A program made the translations under genes and the position numbers. A stretch of 64,000 bases of DNA from Variovorax ginsengisoli (GTDB lineage Bacteria > Pseudomonadota > Gammaproteobacteria > Burkholderiales > Burkholderiaceae_C), in the NCBI RefSeq assembly GCF_030486595.1, contig NZ_JAUJZH010000006.1, forward strand, positions 186,001 through 250,000, in the 5' to 3' direction. Of this stretch, positions 55,642 to 64,000 are shown in pieces. The stretch's first letter is position 1. Each line of letters starts with the position of its first letter. A model generated the notes under the pieces. The model worked only from the letters and a program-made list of their open reading frames with translations. It did not search any database and had not been told where the DNA came from.

Positions 55642-57534
55642 ATGAATGGAATCGCTTCCATCGCAGACATTCTCGCTCTCGAAAGCGAGCACAGCGGCCT
55701 GCTGCCGGACAGCACCTACGAGATGATCGGCGCTGCAGCGCGCGCCCATCCCGACGCGCCAGCGCTATCGTTCTTTGCCCGCGTCGAAGATCATGCGCGG
55801 CCGGAAATCTGGACCTACAAGACGCTGTTCTCTCGCATCACGGCCACTGCCAACTTCCTTCACGAACTGGGAGTTGGCGCCAACGATGTCGTCGCCTTCG
55901 CGTTGCCCAATCTGCCACAGACGCATCTCGCTATCTGGGGCGGCCAAGCGGCCGGCATCGCGTTCGCCATCAATCCCATGCTGGAGCCGGCGGCCATCGT
56001 CGAGTTGCTTGCTGCTGGGGAAGCGAAGGTGCTGATCACGCTTCGACCTGTTTCCGGCACGGATCTGTGGCCGAAACTGCAGCCGTTGCTCGGTCGAGTA
56101 CGCAGCCTCGAACACGTTGTGCTGGTCGACCTGGCCGGTCAGATCCCCGGGGTCAAGGGGAAGGCAAAGGATGGCTTCAAGATACACGACTTCGAGCAAG
56201 GTCTGCGCTTGCAGCCGGTGGACCGCCTCATCAGCGAGCGCGTGATCCACCCCGGCGATCGCTCCTCCTACTTCTGCACCGGCGGTACCACTGGCGCGCC
56301 CAAGATCGCGATGCGCACCCATGCGAACGAGGTGGCCAACGCCTGGAGCATCGGACGATTCCTCGGCGATGGAATTGCAGTGGGAAAGACCCTTTTCTGC
56401 GGTCTTCCCCTGTTCCACGTGAACGGCGTCCTGGTGACTGGCTTGCTGCCATTCTCACGCGGCGCACACGTGATCCTCGGGACGCCTGCGGGCTATCGCG
56501 GCGATGGTGTCATCAAGCACTTCTGGGAGTTGGTCGAGCACCATCGGATCAACTTCTTCAGCGGTGTTCCGACGGTCTATGCGGCACTGATGCAGCAGCC
56601 GACGCAGGGCCGCGACCTCAGTTCGCTGGAATACGGGCTCTGCGGGGCCGCACCGATGCCGTTGGAACTGATGCGATCCTTCCAGGAATCGACGGGCTTG
56701 AAGATTCTCGAGGGATACGGGCTGACCGAGGGAACCTGCGCCAGCACCTGCAATCCTCCGCTGGGCGAGCGGCGAACCGGGTCGATCGGGCTGCGCGTGC
56801 CGTTGCAGGCCATGAAAGCCGTTGTGCTGGACGACGCAGGAGCCTACGTGCGCGACTGCGCGGTCGGAGAGGCGGGCGTGCTCGCGATCAGCGGTCCCAA
56901 TGTGTTTGCCGGCTATCGCGACCCCGATCAGGGCAAAGGGCTCTGGCCAGACCTGGGAGACGGCAGGCGGTGGCTGAACACCGGCGACCTCGGCCGACAG
57001 GACGCGGACGGCTACTTCTACCTGACCGGTCGACGGAAGGAGCTCATCATCAGGGGCGGCCACAACATTGACCCCGCAAGCATCGAGGAGCCACTGCACC
57101 GGCATCCGGCCGTGCAACTCGCCGCCGCGGTCGGGCGCCCCGACGTGCATGCGGGCGAACTGCCGGTCGCCTATGTGCAGCTCAGGCCCGACGTTAGCGT
57201 GACCGAGGACGAGTTGATGTCCTTTGCCAAGGTGCAGATCACCGAACGCGCAGCGGTGCCGAAGGCGATCAGGCTGGTCACGGCCATGCCGCTCACTGGC
57301 GTCGGCAAGATCTTCAAGCCCGAGCTCAGGCAGCGCGAGATCGCGGATGCGCTGCGCACTGCGCTGCACGACGCCGCCGCCTTGACCTCTAGGCTCGAGG
57401 TCATCAACGACCCGCGTCTCGGGATTCAGATCGAGGTCGCGCTGGCGGACGGCGCCGCCGCAGGAATCGCCCGCGAGGTCCTGGGTCAGTTCCCGTTCCG
57501 CTTCGACGTTTCGTGGACGAGCGGCGATCGATGA
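55642..57534 (+). CDS. Acyl-CoA synthetase (AMP-forming), 630 aa
   Basis: An adenylate-forming ligase. Motifs: SSYFCTGGTTGAPKIAMRTH, the A5 motif GYGLTEGT, LNTGDLGRQDADGYFYLTGR, RGGHNIDPASIEE, and the catalytic lysine in TGVGKIFKPELRQ. It activates an acid to its CoA thioester, most simply an aromatic acid or its ring-cleavage product in this operon. Its sequence and C-terminal extension resemble the ligase at 6344-8251. It is last in the TetR-linked operon, 23 bases after the MDR gene. Confidence 0.92.
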   Translation: MNGIASIADILALESEHSGLLPDSTYEMIGAAARAHPDAPALSFFARVEDHARPEIWTYKTLFSRITATANFLHELGVGANDVVAFALPNLPQTHLAIWGGQAAGIAFAINPMLEPAAIVELLAAGEAKVLITLRPVSGTDLWPKLQPLLGRVRSLEHVVLVDLAGQIPGVKGKAKDGFKIHDFEQGLRLQPVDRLISERVIHPGDRSSYFCTGGTTGAPKIAMRTHANEVANAWSIGRFLGDGIAVGKTLFCGLPLFHVNGVLVTGLLPFSRGAHVILGTPAGYRGDGVIKHFWELVEHHRINFFSGVPTVYAALMQQPTQGRDLSSLEYGLCGAAPMPLELMRSFQESTGLKILEGYGLTEGTCASTCNPPLGERRTGSIGLRVPLQAMKAVVLDDAGAYVRDCAVGEAGVLAISGPNVFAGYRDPDQGKGLWPDLGDGRRWLNTGDLGRQDADGYFYLTGRRKELIIRGGHNIDPASIEEPLHRHPAVQLAAAVGRPDVHAGELPVAYVQLRPDVSVTEDELMSFAKVQITERAAVPKAIRLVTAMPLTGVGKIFKPELRQREIADALRTALHDAAALTSRLEVINDPRLGIQIEVALADGAAAGIAREVLGQFPFRFDVSWTSGDR

Positions 57535-57598
57535 GGGTGTTCGTGCGCCGCGCGAGCGCGGCAAGCGCCGCTTGACGTCGGCGCTCGACGACGGCTGA

Positions 57599-57751
57599 TC
57601 AGCCTTCGATGGCCCGCGTGGAGCGTCGCAGCTGCTGCGCCATCATGCGCTGCATCCGCGTCTGCGGCGTGCGGTGCAGCAGCAGGTCGATGGCCCAGCC
57701 GGCCACCACCACGACCGCCAGTGCGCCAAGGGTGAGAATTGCTGAGTCCAT
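57599..57751 (-). CDS. 50-residue single-span membrane protein
   Basis: MDSAILTLGALAVVVVAGWA begins a single membrane helix (about residues 5-25), followed by IDLLLHRTPQTRMQRMMAQQ and a basic LRRSTRAIEG tail. GGGAGCAGACC before the ATG at 57751 is a good ribosome site. Positive charge in the tail after the helix predicts a cytoplasmic C-terminus. Function unknown. It stands alone between the ligase operon (convergent) and GST gene. Confidence 0.65.
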   Translation of the reverse strand: MDSAILTLGALAVVVVAGWAIDLLLHRTPQTRMQRMMAQQLRRSTRAIEG

Positions 57752-57889
57752 GGTCTGCTCCCGATTCGACAATGGAGCGACTTTGCGCCTCCGGCCGCCG
57801 TCTGTGAACCCTCCAAATGGACTGGGTTGTTTTGTGATCTAGGTCCTTTTTTCCCGCCGCGGCTGTGCTAGCGTATGCCCTCGACAAGC

Positions 57890-58762
57890 CTAGGGAGCGG
57901 CGTCCAGCGCATGTCCTCCGGACTCGAAATCCCCGGCGTCGTGGCGCTCGGCCAGCTGGCTGTCCGGGTCGCCCCAGACCCGGTTCACCCTGCGCCCGCG
58001 CTGCACGGCGGGCCGCTCGGCGATCCGGTCGGTCCAGCGCTGAACATGGGTGTAGCTCTCGACCTGCAGGAACTCGCCGGCCCCGTAGACCAGGCCCTTG
58101 GCCAGCGCGCCGTACCAGGGCCAGACCGCCATGTCGGCGATCGTGTAGTGGTCGCCGGCCAGGTACGGGGTTTCAGCCAGCCGCCGATCGAGCACGTCGA
58201 GCTGGCGCTTGACCTCCATCGCGAAGCGGTCGATCGCGTACTCGATCTTGGTCGGCGCGTAGGCGTAGAAATGGCCGAAGCCGCCGCCCAGGTAGGGGGC
58301 GCTGCCCATCTGCCAGAACAGCCAGGACAGGCAGGCCGCCCGTTCCGCCGGGACGGTCGGCAGGAAGGCGCCGAACTTCTCGGCCAGGTACAACAGGATG
58401 GCGCCCGATTCGAACACCCGCACCGGCGTCGGCGCGCTGCGGTCCATCAGCGCGGGAATCTTCGAGTTCGGGTTCACCGCAACAAAGCCGCTGCCGAACT
58501 GCTCGCCCTCGTTGATCCTGATGAGCCAGGCGTCGTACTCGGCGCCCGCGTGCCCCTGCGCCAGCAACTCCTCCAGCATCACCGTGACCTTGACGCCGTT
58601 CGGCGTGGCCAGCGAATAGAGCTGCAGCGGATGGCGGCCCACCGGGAGTTCCTTGTCGTGCGTCGATCCGGCCACCGGACGATTGATGTTGGCGAATTGC
58701 CCGCCGTTGGCCTTGTTCCACGTCCAGACCTTGGGTGGGGTGTAGTCCGATGTTTCGTCCAT
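57890..58762 (-). CDS. YghU-type glutathione S-transferase
   Basis: A 290-residue thiol transferase of the Nu class (YghU, disulfide-bond oxidoreductase). Blocks present: NGGQFANINRPVAGSTHDKE, LYSLATPNGVKVTVMLEELL, VNPNSKIPALMD, FESGAILLYLAEKFG and the C-terminal helical part GGGFGHFYAYAPTKIEYAID. The family uses glutathione to reduce small disulfides and organic peroxides. It is a single gene. The 138 bases after its stop hold no other gene. Confidence 0.92.
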   Translation of the reverse strand: MDETSDYTPPKVWTWNKANGGQFANINRPVAGSTHDKELPVGRHPLQLYSLATPNGVKVTVMLEELLAQGHAGAEYDAWLIRINEGEQFGSGFVAVNPNSKIPALMDRSAPTPVRVFESGAILLYLAEKFGAFLPTVPAERAACLSWLFWQMGSAPYLGGGFGHFYAYAPTKIEYAIDRFAMEVKRQLDVLDRRLAETPYLAGDHYTIADMAVWPWYGALAKGLVYGAGEFLQVESYTHVQRWTDRIAERPAVQRGRRVNRVWGDPDSQLAERHDAGDFESGGHALDAAP

Positions 58763-58853
58763 GCGTGGCGCTCCGGGTGCGGGTGAAGTAGCGCGGCAGC
58801 AAGGTCCGCGCAGCCCGACTTTAGAGCGAATCGGCGCACGAGGGCGCCGGCAG

Positions 58854-59210
58854 CTAGGCGCGGGTCTTCGGAAGCGCCGCCGCTGTGGCCTGCAGCTCCG
58901 GCACCAGCGTCAGCAGCCGGCGAGTGAGCCAGTACAGGTGGGCGGGATCGATGGGGTCCGGCAGCCTCAGCGTGTCGATCAGCCTTTGGGCCCGCGGCCC
59001 CAGTGGCAGTGCGGTCAGCGGCTCGAGCACCATGGCGAGCTCGTCCCGGACCGCCTCGTCGACGAGTTCATGCTCGTCGAGGCTTCGCCAGATGGCCCGC
59101 ACGGCGCGTTCGCAGAGTTCGGCATCGGACAGCGGCGCAGGCAGCGCAGGATCGGGCGGCACGCCGCGCGTTCCGTTCAGGTCACTCGAAAAGCTTCTTC
59201 GCAAGCTCAT
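58854..59210 (-). CDS. Hypothetical protein, 118 aa
   Basis: MSLRRSFSSDLNGTRGVPPD followed by a helical, acidic body (LSDAELCERAVRAIWRSLDE, LVDEAVRDELAMVLEPLTAL) and ending TRRLLTLVPELQATAAAL. GGAGCGGCAG precedes the ATG. It begins 24 bases after the stop of the PHB-depolymerase gene, so the two are probably one operon. No family recognised; a small helical partner protein is likely. Confidence 0.6.
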   Translation of the reverse strand: MSLRRSFSSDLNGTRGVPPDPALPAPLSDAELCERAVRAIWRSLDEHELVDEAVRDELAMVLEPLTALPLGPRAQRLIDTLRLPDPIDPAHLYWLTRRLLTLVPELQATAAALPKTRA

Positions 59211-59234
59211 CTGCCGCTCCTTCGGGGCACCAGT

Positions 59235-60287
59235 CTAGTGCTGCCTCGAAGAGATGTAATGACGCGCTGCAGCATGGCGGGCGCCAAACTGCCTGGCGGC
59301 GAAAGCCCAGGCCATGCGAGACGCGTCGGGCCCTGCGCCGTCGCTGTACGGCTGGCCGGCAGCACCGCCGCTCCAGGCGTGGCCGAGCCGGTCGATTTCC
59401 ACCAGGGTCGCCACCGTGCTGGCCCCCTGCTTGAAGTCGGTCACGGTCGCCGGGTAGCGCTTGCCCCGTTGCAGCGTGCGCTCCTTGCTCGAGGTCGCGC
59501 CCATGGCGTCGGCCCAGGCGCGAACCGCGGCGAGCCCGTTCGACGCCGCGACCACCCTGTCGCCGGCGCCATGGATCACCATCAACGGCGGCCAGCCGGC
59601 AGCAGCCCGCCCCAGCGGCGGCGCCGCCAGGGGCTTCGTGGCGCGATGGCCATGCATGGCGCCGAGCGCGGACAGCGTGGAATGCGCGGTCCCGGGCGGT
59701 ATGCCCGAGTGCATCACCACCGCGGCGAAACGGTCCGGATGCCTGGCGACGAGCAGCGCCGCCATGCTGGCACCTGCCGACAGGCCCGCCACAGCGATGC
59801 GCGTGCGGTCCACCGCGTACATCAGGCAGACCTGGTCGATCGCCTTCATGACGAGCGCCGCCTCGCCGTAGGCGCGTCCCGACGACGTATCGAACCAGTT
59901 CCAGCAACCTTGCGGATTCGACACCCTGTCCTGCTCGGGATAGAGCACCAGGAAGCGTTCCCGGGCTGCGATCAGGTTCATGCGCGTGCTGGCGGCGAAG
60001 GACTTCGCATCTTGTCCGCAGCCATGCAGCATGACCATCAGCGGCAGGCGCTCGCCGAACTTGATGCCGGGTGGCCGATACAGGCGGAACCGGCGCATGC
60101 CGGTCGCACCCATGGCCAGGCCCTGGATCCATTGGCCCGCACCCGCAGGCGGGCGCCGCTTCTCGATCACCGGCTTGACTGTCTGGCCGACCGCCCGCGT
60201 ACCGGCGCGCACGGTGCTGCGCGTGATCGCCTCCATGCCACGGGCGACCACGCCCAGCCAGCCTCCGGACCTTTTGCGTCGCGCCAT
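59235..60287 (-). CDS. PHB depolymerase/LpqC-type esterase
   Basis: A 350-residue alpha/beta hydrolase. The nucleophile elbow is VAGLSAGASMAALL (Ser170), the oxyanion part MVMLHGCGQDAKSFAAS, and the acid and His regions VIHGAGDRVV and IDRLGHAWSGG. The family covers PHB depolymerases, feruloyl esterases and LpqC. The N-terminal 50 residues are basic, with no convincing signal peptide, so it may be intracellular or non-classical. Its ATG overlaps the 69-residue gene's stop by one base (TGATG), so they are coupled. Confidence 0.85.
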   Translation of the reverse strand: MARRKRSGGWLGVVARGMEAITRSTVRAGTRAVGQTVKPVIEKRRPPAGAGQWIQGLAMGATGMRRFRLYRPPGIKFGERLPLMVMLHGCGQDAKSFAASTRMNLIAARERFLVLYPEQDRVSNPQGCWNWFDTSSGRAYGEAALVMKAIDQVCLMYAVDRTRIAVAGLSAGASMAALLVARHPDRFAAVVMHSGIPPGTAHSTLSALGAMHGHRATKPLAAPPLGRAAAGWPPLMVIHGAGDRVVAASNGLAAVRAWADAMGATSSKERTLQRGKRYPATVTDFKQGASTVATLVEIDRLGHAWSGGAAGQPYSDGAGPDASRMAWAFAARQFGARHAAARHYISSRQH

Positions 60288-60496
60288 CAGCGGCGCGACT
60301 TCCGCTTGGCGACGGTCGTGCGGGCCGTCTTGCCACTCCAGAAATCGACGATCTGCCGAGTCGCCTCGGCTTGCGCGGCGCCGACCTGGCGCCTGGCGGC
60401 CGCCGCGGACTGACCGCGGGCCGAGCCGACCGCCTTGTTGGCCGCGCTCAGCCACATGCTCATCAAGGGATTCTTCTTCATCCAGGGGTTGCTCAT
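60287..60496 (-). CDS. Small basic protein, 69 aa, possible phasin-like partner
   Basis: MSNPWMKKNPLMSMWLSAAN opens a short helical protein (KAVGSARGQSAAAARRQVGA, then AQAEATRQIVDFWSG) with a basic end, TVAKRKSRR. GAGGCTCC before the ATG is a good ribosome site. The amphipathic Ala/Gln-rich helix recalls granule-binding phasins, but no conserved phasin motif is seen. Coupling to the PHB-depolymerase gene supports a role beside polyester granules or the same substrate. Function inferred. Confidence 0.55.
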   Translation of the reverse strand: MSNPWMKKNPLMSMWLSAANKAVGSARGQSAAAARRQVGAAQAEATRQIVDFWSGKTARTTVAKRKSRR

Positions 60497-60594
60497 GGAG
60501 CCTCCGTCTCGACCGGCGGTCGACATAAGCGACTGTCGCCGGGCTGCCGATGCCGCAGCGCAGCATTTTTGCCCGATCGAAGGTGGCCGCCGTC

Positions 60595-62811
60595 CTACGC
60601 CCCGAGCGTCGGGGCGGCGGCGCGGGCTCGCCACGCCCGGATGCACGCCAGCAGGCTGTCCGCTTCGACCGGCTTGACGAAATGGCAGTCGAAGCCGGCG
60701 TCCAAGGCCGCCCGCCGGTCTTCGTACTGCCCATATCCCGTGAGTGCGACCAGCAGCAAGCCGGTGCCCCCACCGGCACGCAGGCGCCGCGCGACCTCGT
60801 AGCCGTCCAGTCGCGGCAAGCCGATGTCGAGCAGCACGACCGCCGGCTGAAACTGCGCGGCGACCTCCAGGGCCTCTTCGCCATCGCCTGCAGTGCGGAT
60901 CGCGTGCCCCTCCATCTCCAGCATCGTTGCCAGGGTCTGCGCGGCGTCGACGTTGTCGTCCACCACCAGGATGCGTTCGGGGGGACCGTCTCGCGCGGGA
61001 CCCGCCAAGGACCCCGGCGGCGCACTGGCCCGCAGCGTCGCCCTGCGGGGCAGCGTCACCCGGAATTCGGACCCGAGGTTGCGGCCGCGGCTGTGCACCT
61101 CGATCCGGCCTCCGTGCATCTCGGCCAGCCGCCGGGCCAAGGTCAGTCCGACGCCCAGGCCGCCTTGCGAGCGATCCAGGCCACGCTTGCCCTGCGCGAA
61201 AAGATCGAAGATGCGCGGCAGCAGCTCTTCATCGATGCCCATGCCTTCGTCCCGCACCGTGATCTCGACGCGTTCGTCGTCGACCACCACCCGCAGGTCG
61301 ATCGGCGTCGACTCCGGGCTGTACTTCGCGGCGTTGTGAAGAAGGTTGGCAATGACCTGCGTGAGCCTCGCGCCATCCGCATCCATCCAGATCGGGGCTT
61401 CCGGCATCGCCACGCCGAGCACCTGGCGCCGGCTCTCCAGCAGCTGATGCACGGTCTCGACGCTGTGCGCCACGACCACCCTCAGGTCGACCGGATCGCA
61501 CTTGAGCGTGATCTTCCCCTGGCTGATGCGCGTGACGTCCAGCAGCTCCTCCATGAGACGCGTGATCTGGCGCAGCTGGCGACCCGCCAGGTCCAGCGCC
61601 CATGTCACCTTGGGATGCTTGTCCGCCACCCGCCGGATGATCTCGATGGCCGTGTGGACCGAGGCCAGCGGATTGCGCAGCTCGTGGGACAGCATGGCGA
61701 GAAACTCGTCCTTCCGCTGGCTCGCCTGCTGCAGCTCCTGCTGCGCCGCCTGGCGCTCGACGATCTCATGCTGGAGGTTGCGATAGAGCCGCGCGTTCTC
61801 GAACGCCGCCCCGGCCCGCGTCGCCACCTCGTGCACCAGGGTCAGGTCGGCCTCCCGCATCCAGGCGCCGTCCTCGGCCGACGCCACCAGCAGCACACCC
61901 GGCACGCGCTCTCCAAAGAGCAAGGGGACGGCGGCGACGGACGCCAGGGCGGCTTCGCCGAGATCACCGTCGGGATGCCCGAGTGCGCCCGGGCGCAGCG
62001 GCATCGCCGCGTCCGCCACCCACGCCACGCGGCGCGAGGTCGCGGCTTCCTGCAGCGCGGCCATGACCGCATCGGCCGGCGCCAGGTCGGCGCCGAACGC
62101 GACCGTCGCGGACCCGCCGCCCGCGGTGCGGGCCGCGATCGCGAACGAGCCTCGGCCGAGTTCGGGGTCCGCGATCCAGACCAGCGCCGTGGCGGCCCGC
62201 TCCGGCACCAGCAGGGCGACCAGCTCCTGCATCGCAACCTGGATGTCCAGGGATCGGTTGAGCGCCTGGCTCGCACCGGCCAGAAAGGCGGAGCGCCGGT
62301 CGTTCTCCTCGGCCAGGCGGCGGGCGGCGTCCGAGGCCATCATCGCCGCCCGCGCATCGGCCTGCCGCTCGACCTGGCGCTGCATCAGGTAGAGCGACAC
62401 GAACACGCCGACCTTGCTGCGCAGGATCTCCGGCACGACCGGCGAGAGGATGTAGTCAACCGCACCGAGCGAATAGCCGCGGGCGGTCTGGATCTCGTCC
62501 GCGTACGAGGTGATGAAGATGATCGGCGTATGGGCGCTGCGCCGGTGGTTGCGGATCAGCGTGGCGGTCTCGAAGCCATCCATGCCGGGCATGTTCACGT
62601 CGAGCATGATCACGGCGAACTCGCGCTGGAGGATCTCGCGCAGCGCATCCGCGCCCGAACGCACCATCACCAGGTTCTGGCCCAGCTCCTCGAGGACCGT
62701 CCGGAAGACGAGCAGCTTTTCCGGCAGGTCGTCGACGATCAGGATGTTGGCGCGCTCGCCGCCGGGCGTGTCTCCCTGCGGCGCCGGGCCGTTCTTCGGT
62801 GCTAGCTGCAC
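60595..62811 (-). CDS. Hybrid histidine kinase: receiver-GAF-kinase-receiver
   Basis: A 738-residue soluble sensor. N-terminal receiver with VDD and acceptor Asp71 (VIMLDVNMPGMDG), a GAF domain (about 170-340), kinase His376 in FLAMLSHELRNPLA, an HATPase with GLGVGLTLARRL, and a second receiver (VVDDNVDAAQT, VLLDIGLPRLDG, VKPVEADSL). The GTG at 62811 overlaps the upstream gene by ten bases, so translation is coupled. It lacks membrane spans. Phosphorylation would pass between the receivers and the kinase core. Confidence 0.9.
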   Translation of the reverse strand: MQLAPKNGPAPQGDTPGGERANILIVDDLPEKLLVFRTVLEELGQNLVMVRSGADALREILQREFAVIMLDVNMPGMDGFETATLIRNHRRSAHTPIIFITSYADEIQTARGYSLGAVDYILSPVVPEILRSKVGVFVSLYLMQRQVERQADARAAMMASDAARRLAEENDRRSAFLAGASQALNRSLDIQVAMQELVALLVPERAATALVWIADPELGRGSFAIAARTAGGGSATVAFGADLAPADAVMAALQEAATSRRVAWVADAAMPLRPGALGHPDGDLGEAALASVAAVPLLFGERVPGVLLVASAEDGAWMREADLTLVHEVATRAGAAFENARLYRNLQHEIVERQAAQQELQQASQRKDEFLAMLSHELRNPLASVHTAIEIIRRVADKHPKVTWALDLAGRQLRQITRLMEELLDVTRISQGKITLKCDPVDLRVVVAHSVETVHQLLESRRQVLGVAMPEAPIWMDADGARLTQVIANLLHNAAKYSPESTPIDLRVVVDDERVEITVRDEGMGIDEELLPRIFDLFAQGKRGLDRSQGGLGVGLTLARRLAEMHGGRIEVHSRGRNLGSEFRVTLPRRATLRASAPPGSLAGPARDGPPERILVVDDNVDAAQTLATMLEMEGHAIRTAGDGEEALEVAAQFQPAVVLLDIGLPRLDGYEVARRLRAGGGTGLLLVALTGYGQYEDRRAALDAGFDCHFVKPVEADSLLACIRAWRARAAAPTLGA

Positions 62812-64000
62812 AGCCAGCCCCGCAGGACGACCAGCAGGTGGTTGGTGTCGACCGGCTTCGACAGATAGTCCCACGCCCCGGCCTCGATGCACTTCTCGCG
62901 ATCGCCCTTCATGGCCTTGGCGGTCACCGCCACCAAGGGCAGCTGCTTGCCGCGCGGCAGGCGGCGCAGCTCGCGCATGGTCTGCATGCCGTCCATCTCC
63001 GGCATCATGATGTCCATCAGGACGATGTCGATGTCCTCGTCCTCCTGCACCAGCCGGATCGCGTCGCGGCCGTTCTCCGCCGTCACGATGGCCATGCCCT
63101 GCTGGTCGAGCACGGTGGCCAGCGCGAAGATGTTGCGCATGTCGTCGTCCACGATCAGCACCTTGCGGCCCGCCAGCGAGCAGGCGGCGTCGTTCGCGGC
63201 CTCGACGGCACGGCGCTCCGGGTCGGACATCAGCGCAAAGGCGCGATGCAGGAAGAACGCACTGCTGTCGATCAACGCGTCCGTGCTGCTCACGCTGCGC
63301 CATGCCGCGCCGTCGAGGCCGCGGGTCCACGCGGCCGACCGCGGCCCGGCGGCGGCCCGGTCGAAGACGATCACCGGGAGCTGATGCACCGGGGCCCTCC
63401 CCTCGACCGCCTCGGACAGGTCCGCCGGGCTGAACCCCGGCACCGACCCGTCCGTGACGAGGCAGTCCACCGGCCCCTGGGCGATCTCGCGGGCGAGGGC
63501 CTCCCTCGATTCGGCCAGCGAGATCGTCACCTCGGAACCGTCGAAGGCATCCACCAGCGCTGCCCGCGCGTCGGAACCCTGCATGGCCACCAGCAGCCTG
63601 CGCGATCCCGTCGACACGAAGCGATGCAGCTGCCCCATCGCCGCGTCCACCTGGTCCATCGATTGCAAGGGCTTGGCGAGGAATCCCACGGCGCCGGAGT
63701 TCAGGGCACGCTCGCGCGAATCGTCGGTCGACACGACGCACACCGGGATGTGCCGCGTCGCCAGGTCGGCCTTCAGGCGTTCCAGGATGCGCCAGCCCTG
63801 CATGTCGGGCAGGTGGATGTCCAGCGTGATCAGCGCCGGGCGGTGGTCGCCGGTCAGCGCCAGCGCCACCGCGCCGGTCGAGCTGACCAGTCCCTTGAAC
63901 CCGGCGCGACGGGCGGCCTGCAGCAGCACCTTCGCGAAGGCCAGTTCGTTCTCGACGATCAACGCCACCTTGTCGCCCGGCAGCAGCGCGTCGCGGTCGT
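62802..64000 (-). CDS. Multi-receiver sensor kinase, C-terminal part
   Basis: Open to the window edge, so the start is missing. The visible 400 residues hold a receiver-like domain (LITLDIHLPDMQGWRIL, GFLAKPLQ), a receiver without a clear acceptor (DCLVTDGSVPGF), then a full one (VLIVDDDMRNIF, VLMDIMMPEMDGMQT, DYLSKPVD). The order matches the tail of large hybrid histidine kinases of the CHASE3/GAF plus three-receiver kind. It ends overlapping the next kinase gene by ten bases. The kinase core would lie beyond the window. Confidence 0.85.
   Translation of the reverse strand, partial: DRDALLPGDKVALIVENELAFAKVLLQAARRAGFKGLVSSTGAVALALTGDHRPALITLDIHLPDMQGWRILERLKADLATRHIPVCVVSTDDSRERALNSGAVGFLAKPLQSMDQVDAAMGQLHRFVSTGSRRLLVAMQGSDARAALVDAFDGSEVTISLAESREALAREIAQGPVDCLVTDGSVPGFSPADLSEAVEGRAPVHQLPVIVFDRAAAGPRSAAWTRGLDGAAWRSVSSTDALIDSSAFFLHRAFALMSDPERRAVEAANDAACSLAGRKVLIVDDDMRNIFALATVLDQQGMAIVTAENGRDAIRLVQEDEDIDIVLMDIMMPEMDGMQTMRELRRLPRGKQLPLVAVTAKAMKGDREKCIEAGAWDYLSKPVDTNHLLVVLRGWLCS

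Overview
The window is about 64 kb of high-GC DNA with dense coding on both strands. The gene content suggests a soil or water beta-proteobacterium of the order Burkholderiales, and a Comamonadaceae such as Variovorax is my best guess. The main clues are two Bug-type (TctC-like) solute receptors, FCD-GntR and AraC regulators, a BKACE enzyme, DUF3141/acetate kinase genes and many acyl-CoA ligases. The genus is inferred, not proven. I saw no rRNA, tRNA, CRISPR array, insertion sequence or phage genes.

Layout. 1-8.3 kb: the start of an SDR gene, an unknown protein, a KaiC-like double ATPase coupled to a hybrid histidine kinase, a BrkB-type membrane protein, and a PhyH dioxygenase overlapping an acyl-CoA ligase. 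8.3-16.7 kb: envelope and stress genes (DUF2272, an ElaB/YqjD-like protein, YidB, an ICMT-like methyltransferase, bestrophin, a glycine-zipper lipoprotein, glutaminase), plus a broken M4 protease beside its probable inhibitor gene. 16.7-22.8 kb: an FCD-GntR regulator with a D-2-hydroxyacid dehydrogenase, divergent from a serine-glyoxylate-type aminotransferase and a Bug receptor. Two copies of an operator-like palindrome lie between them. 22.8-25.0 kb: modABC behind a near-ideal ModE box. 25.0-33.8 kb: an AraC regulator coupled to a SulP permease, divergent from a TauD-type dioxygenase, BKACE and Bug operon, then a DUF938 methyltransferase and a large arylsulfatase.

33.8-49.9 kb is unusual because most of its genes are damaged. 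It holds the C-terminal tail of a possible FMN dehydrogenase, a frameshifted small membrane protein, intact acetate kinase, a phosphotransacetylase cut at both ends, a FabI tail and an intact DUF3141 protein. It also holds an RND efflux operon with frameshifts in the pump and the outer-membrane channel, an AI-2E family protein, and a large winged-helix/AAA/TPR regulator interrupted by one in-frame TGA. This looks like an accessory block (acetate/PHA-type stress metabolism plus efflux) that is decaying, or a stretch of poor sequence.

49.9-57.5 kb: a TetR regulator divergent from a compact catabolic operon: a two-domain extradiol dioxygenase, an FAH-family hydrolase, a flavin monooxygenase, an MDR oxidoreductase and an acyl-CoA ligase. 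This reads as a meta-cleavage route for an aromatic acid whose substrate I cannot name. 57.5-64 kb: a 50-residue membrane protein, a YghU-type glutathione transferase, a PHB-depolymerase-family esterase coupled to a 69-residue basic protein, and two overlapping multi-receiver sensor genes, the last of which runs off the window.
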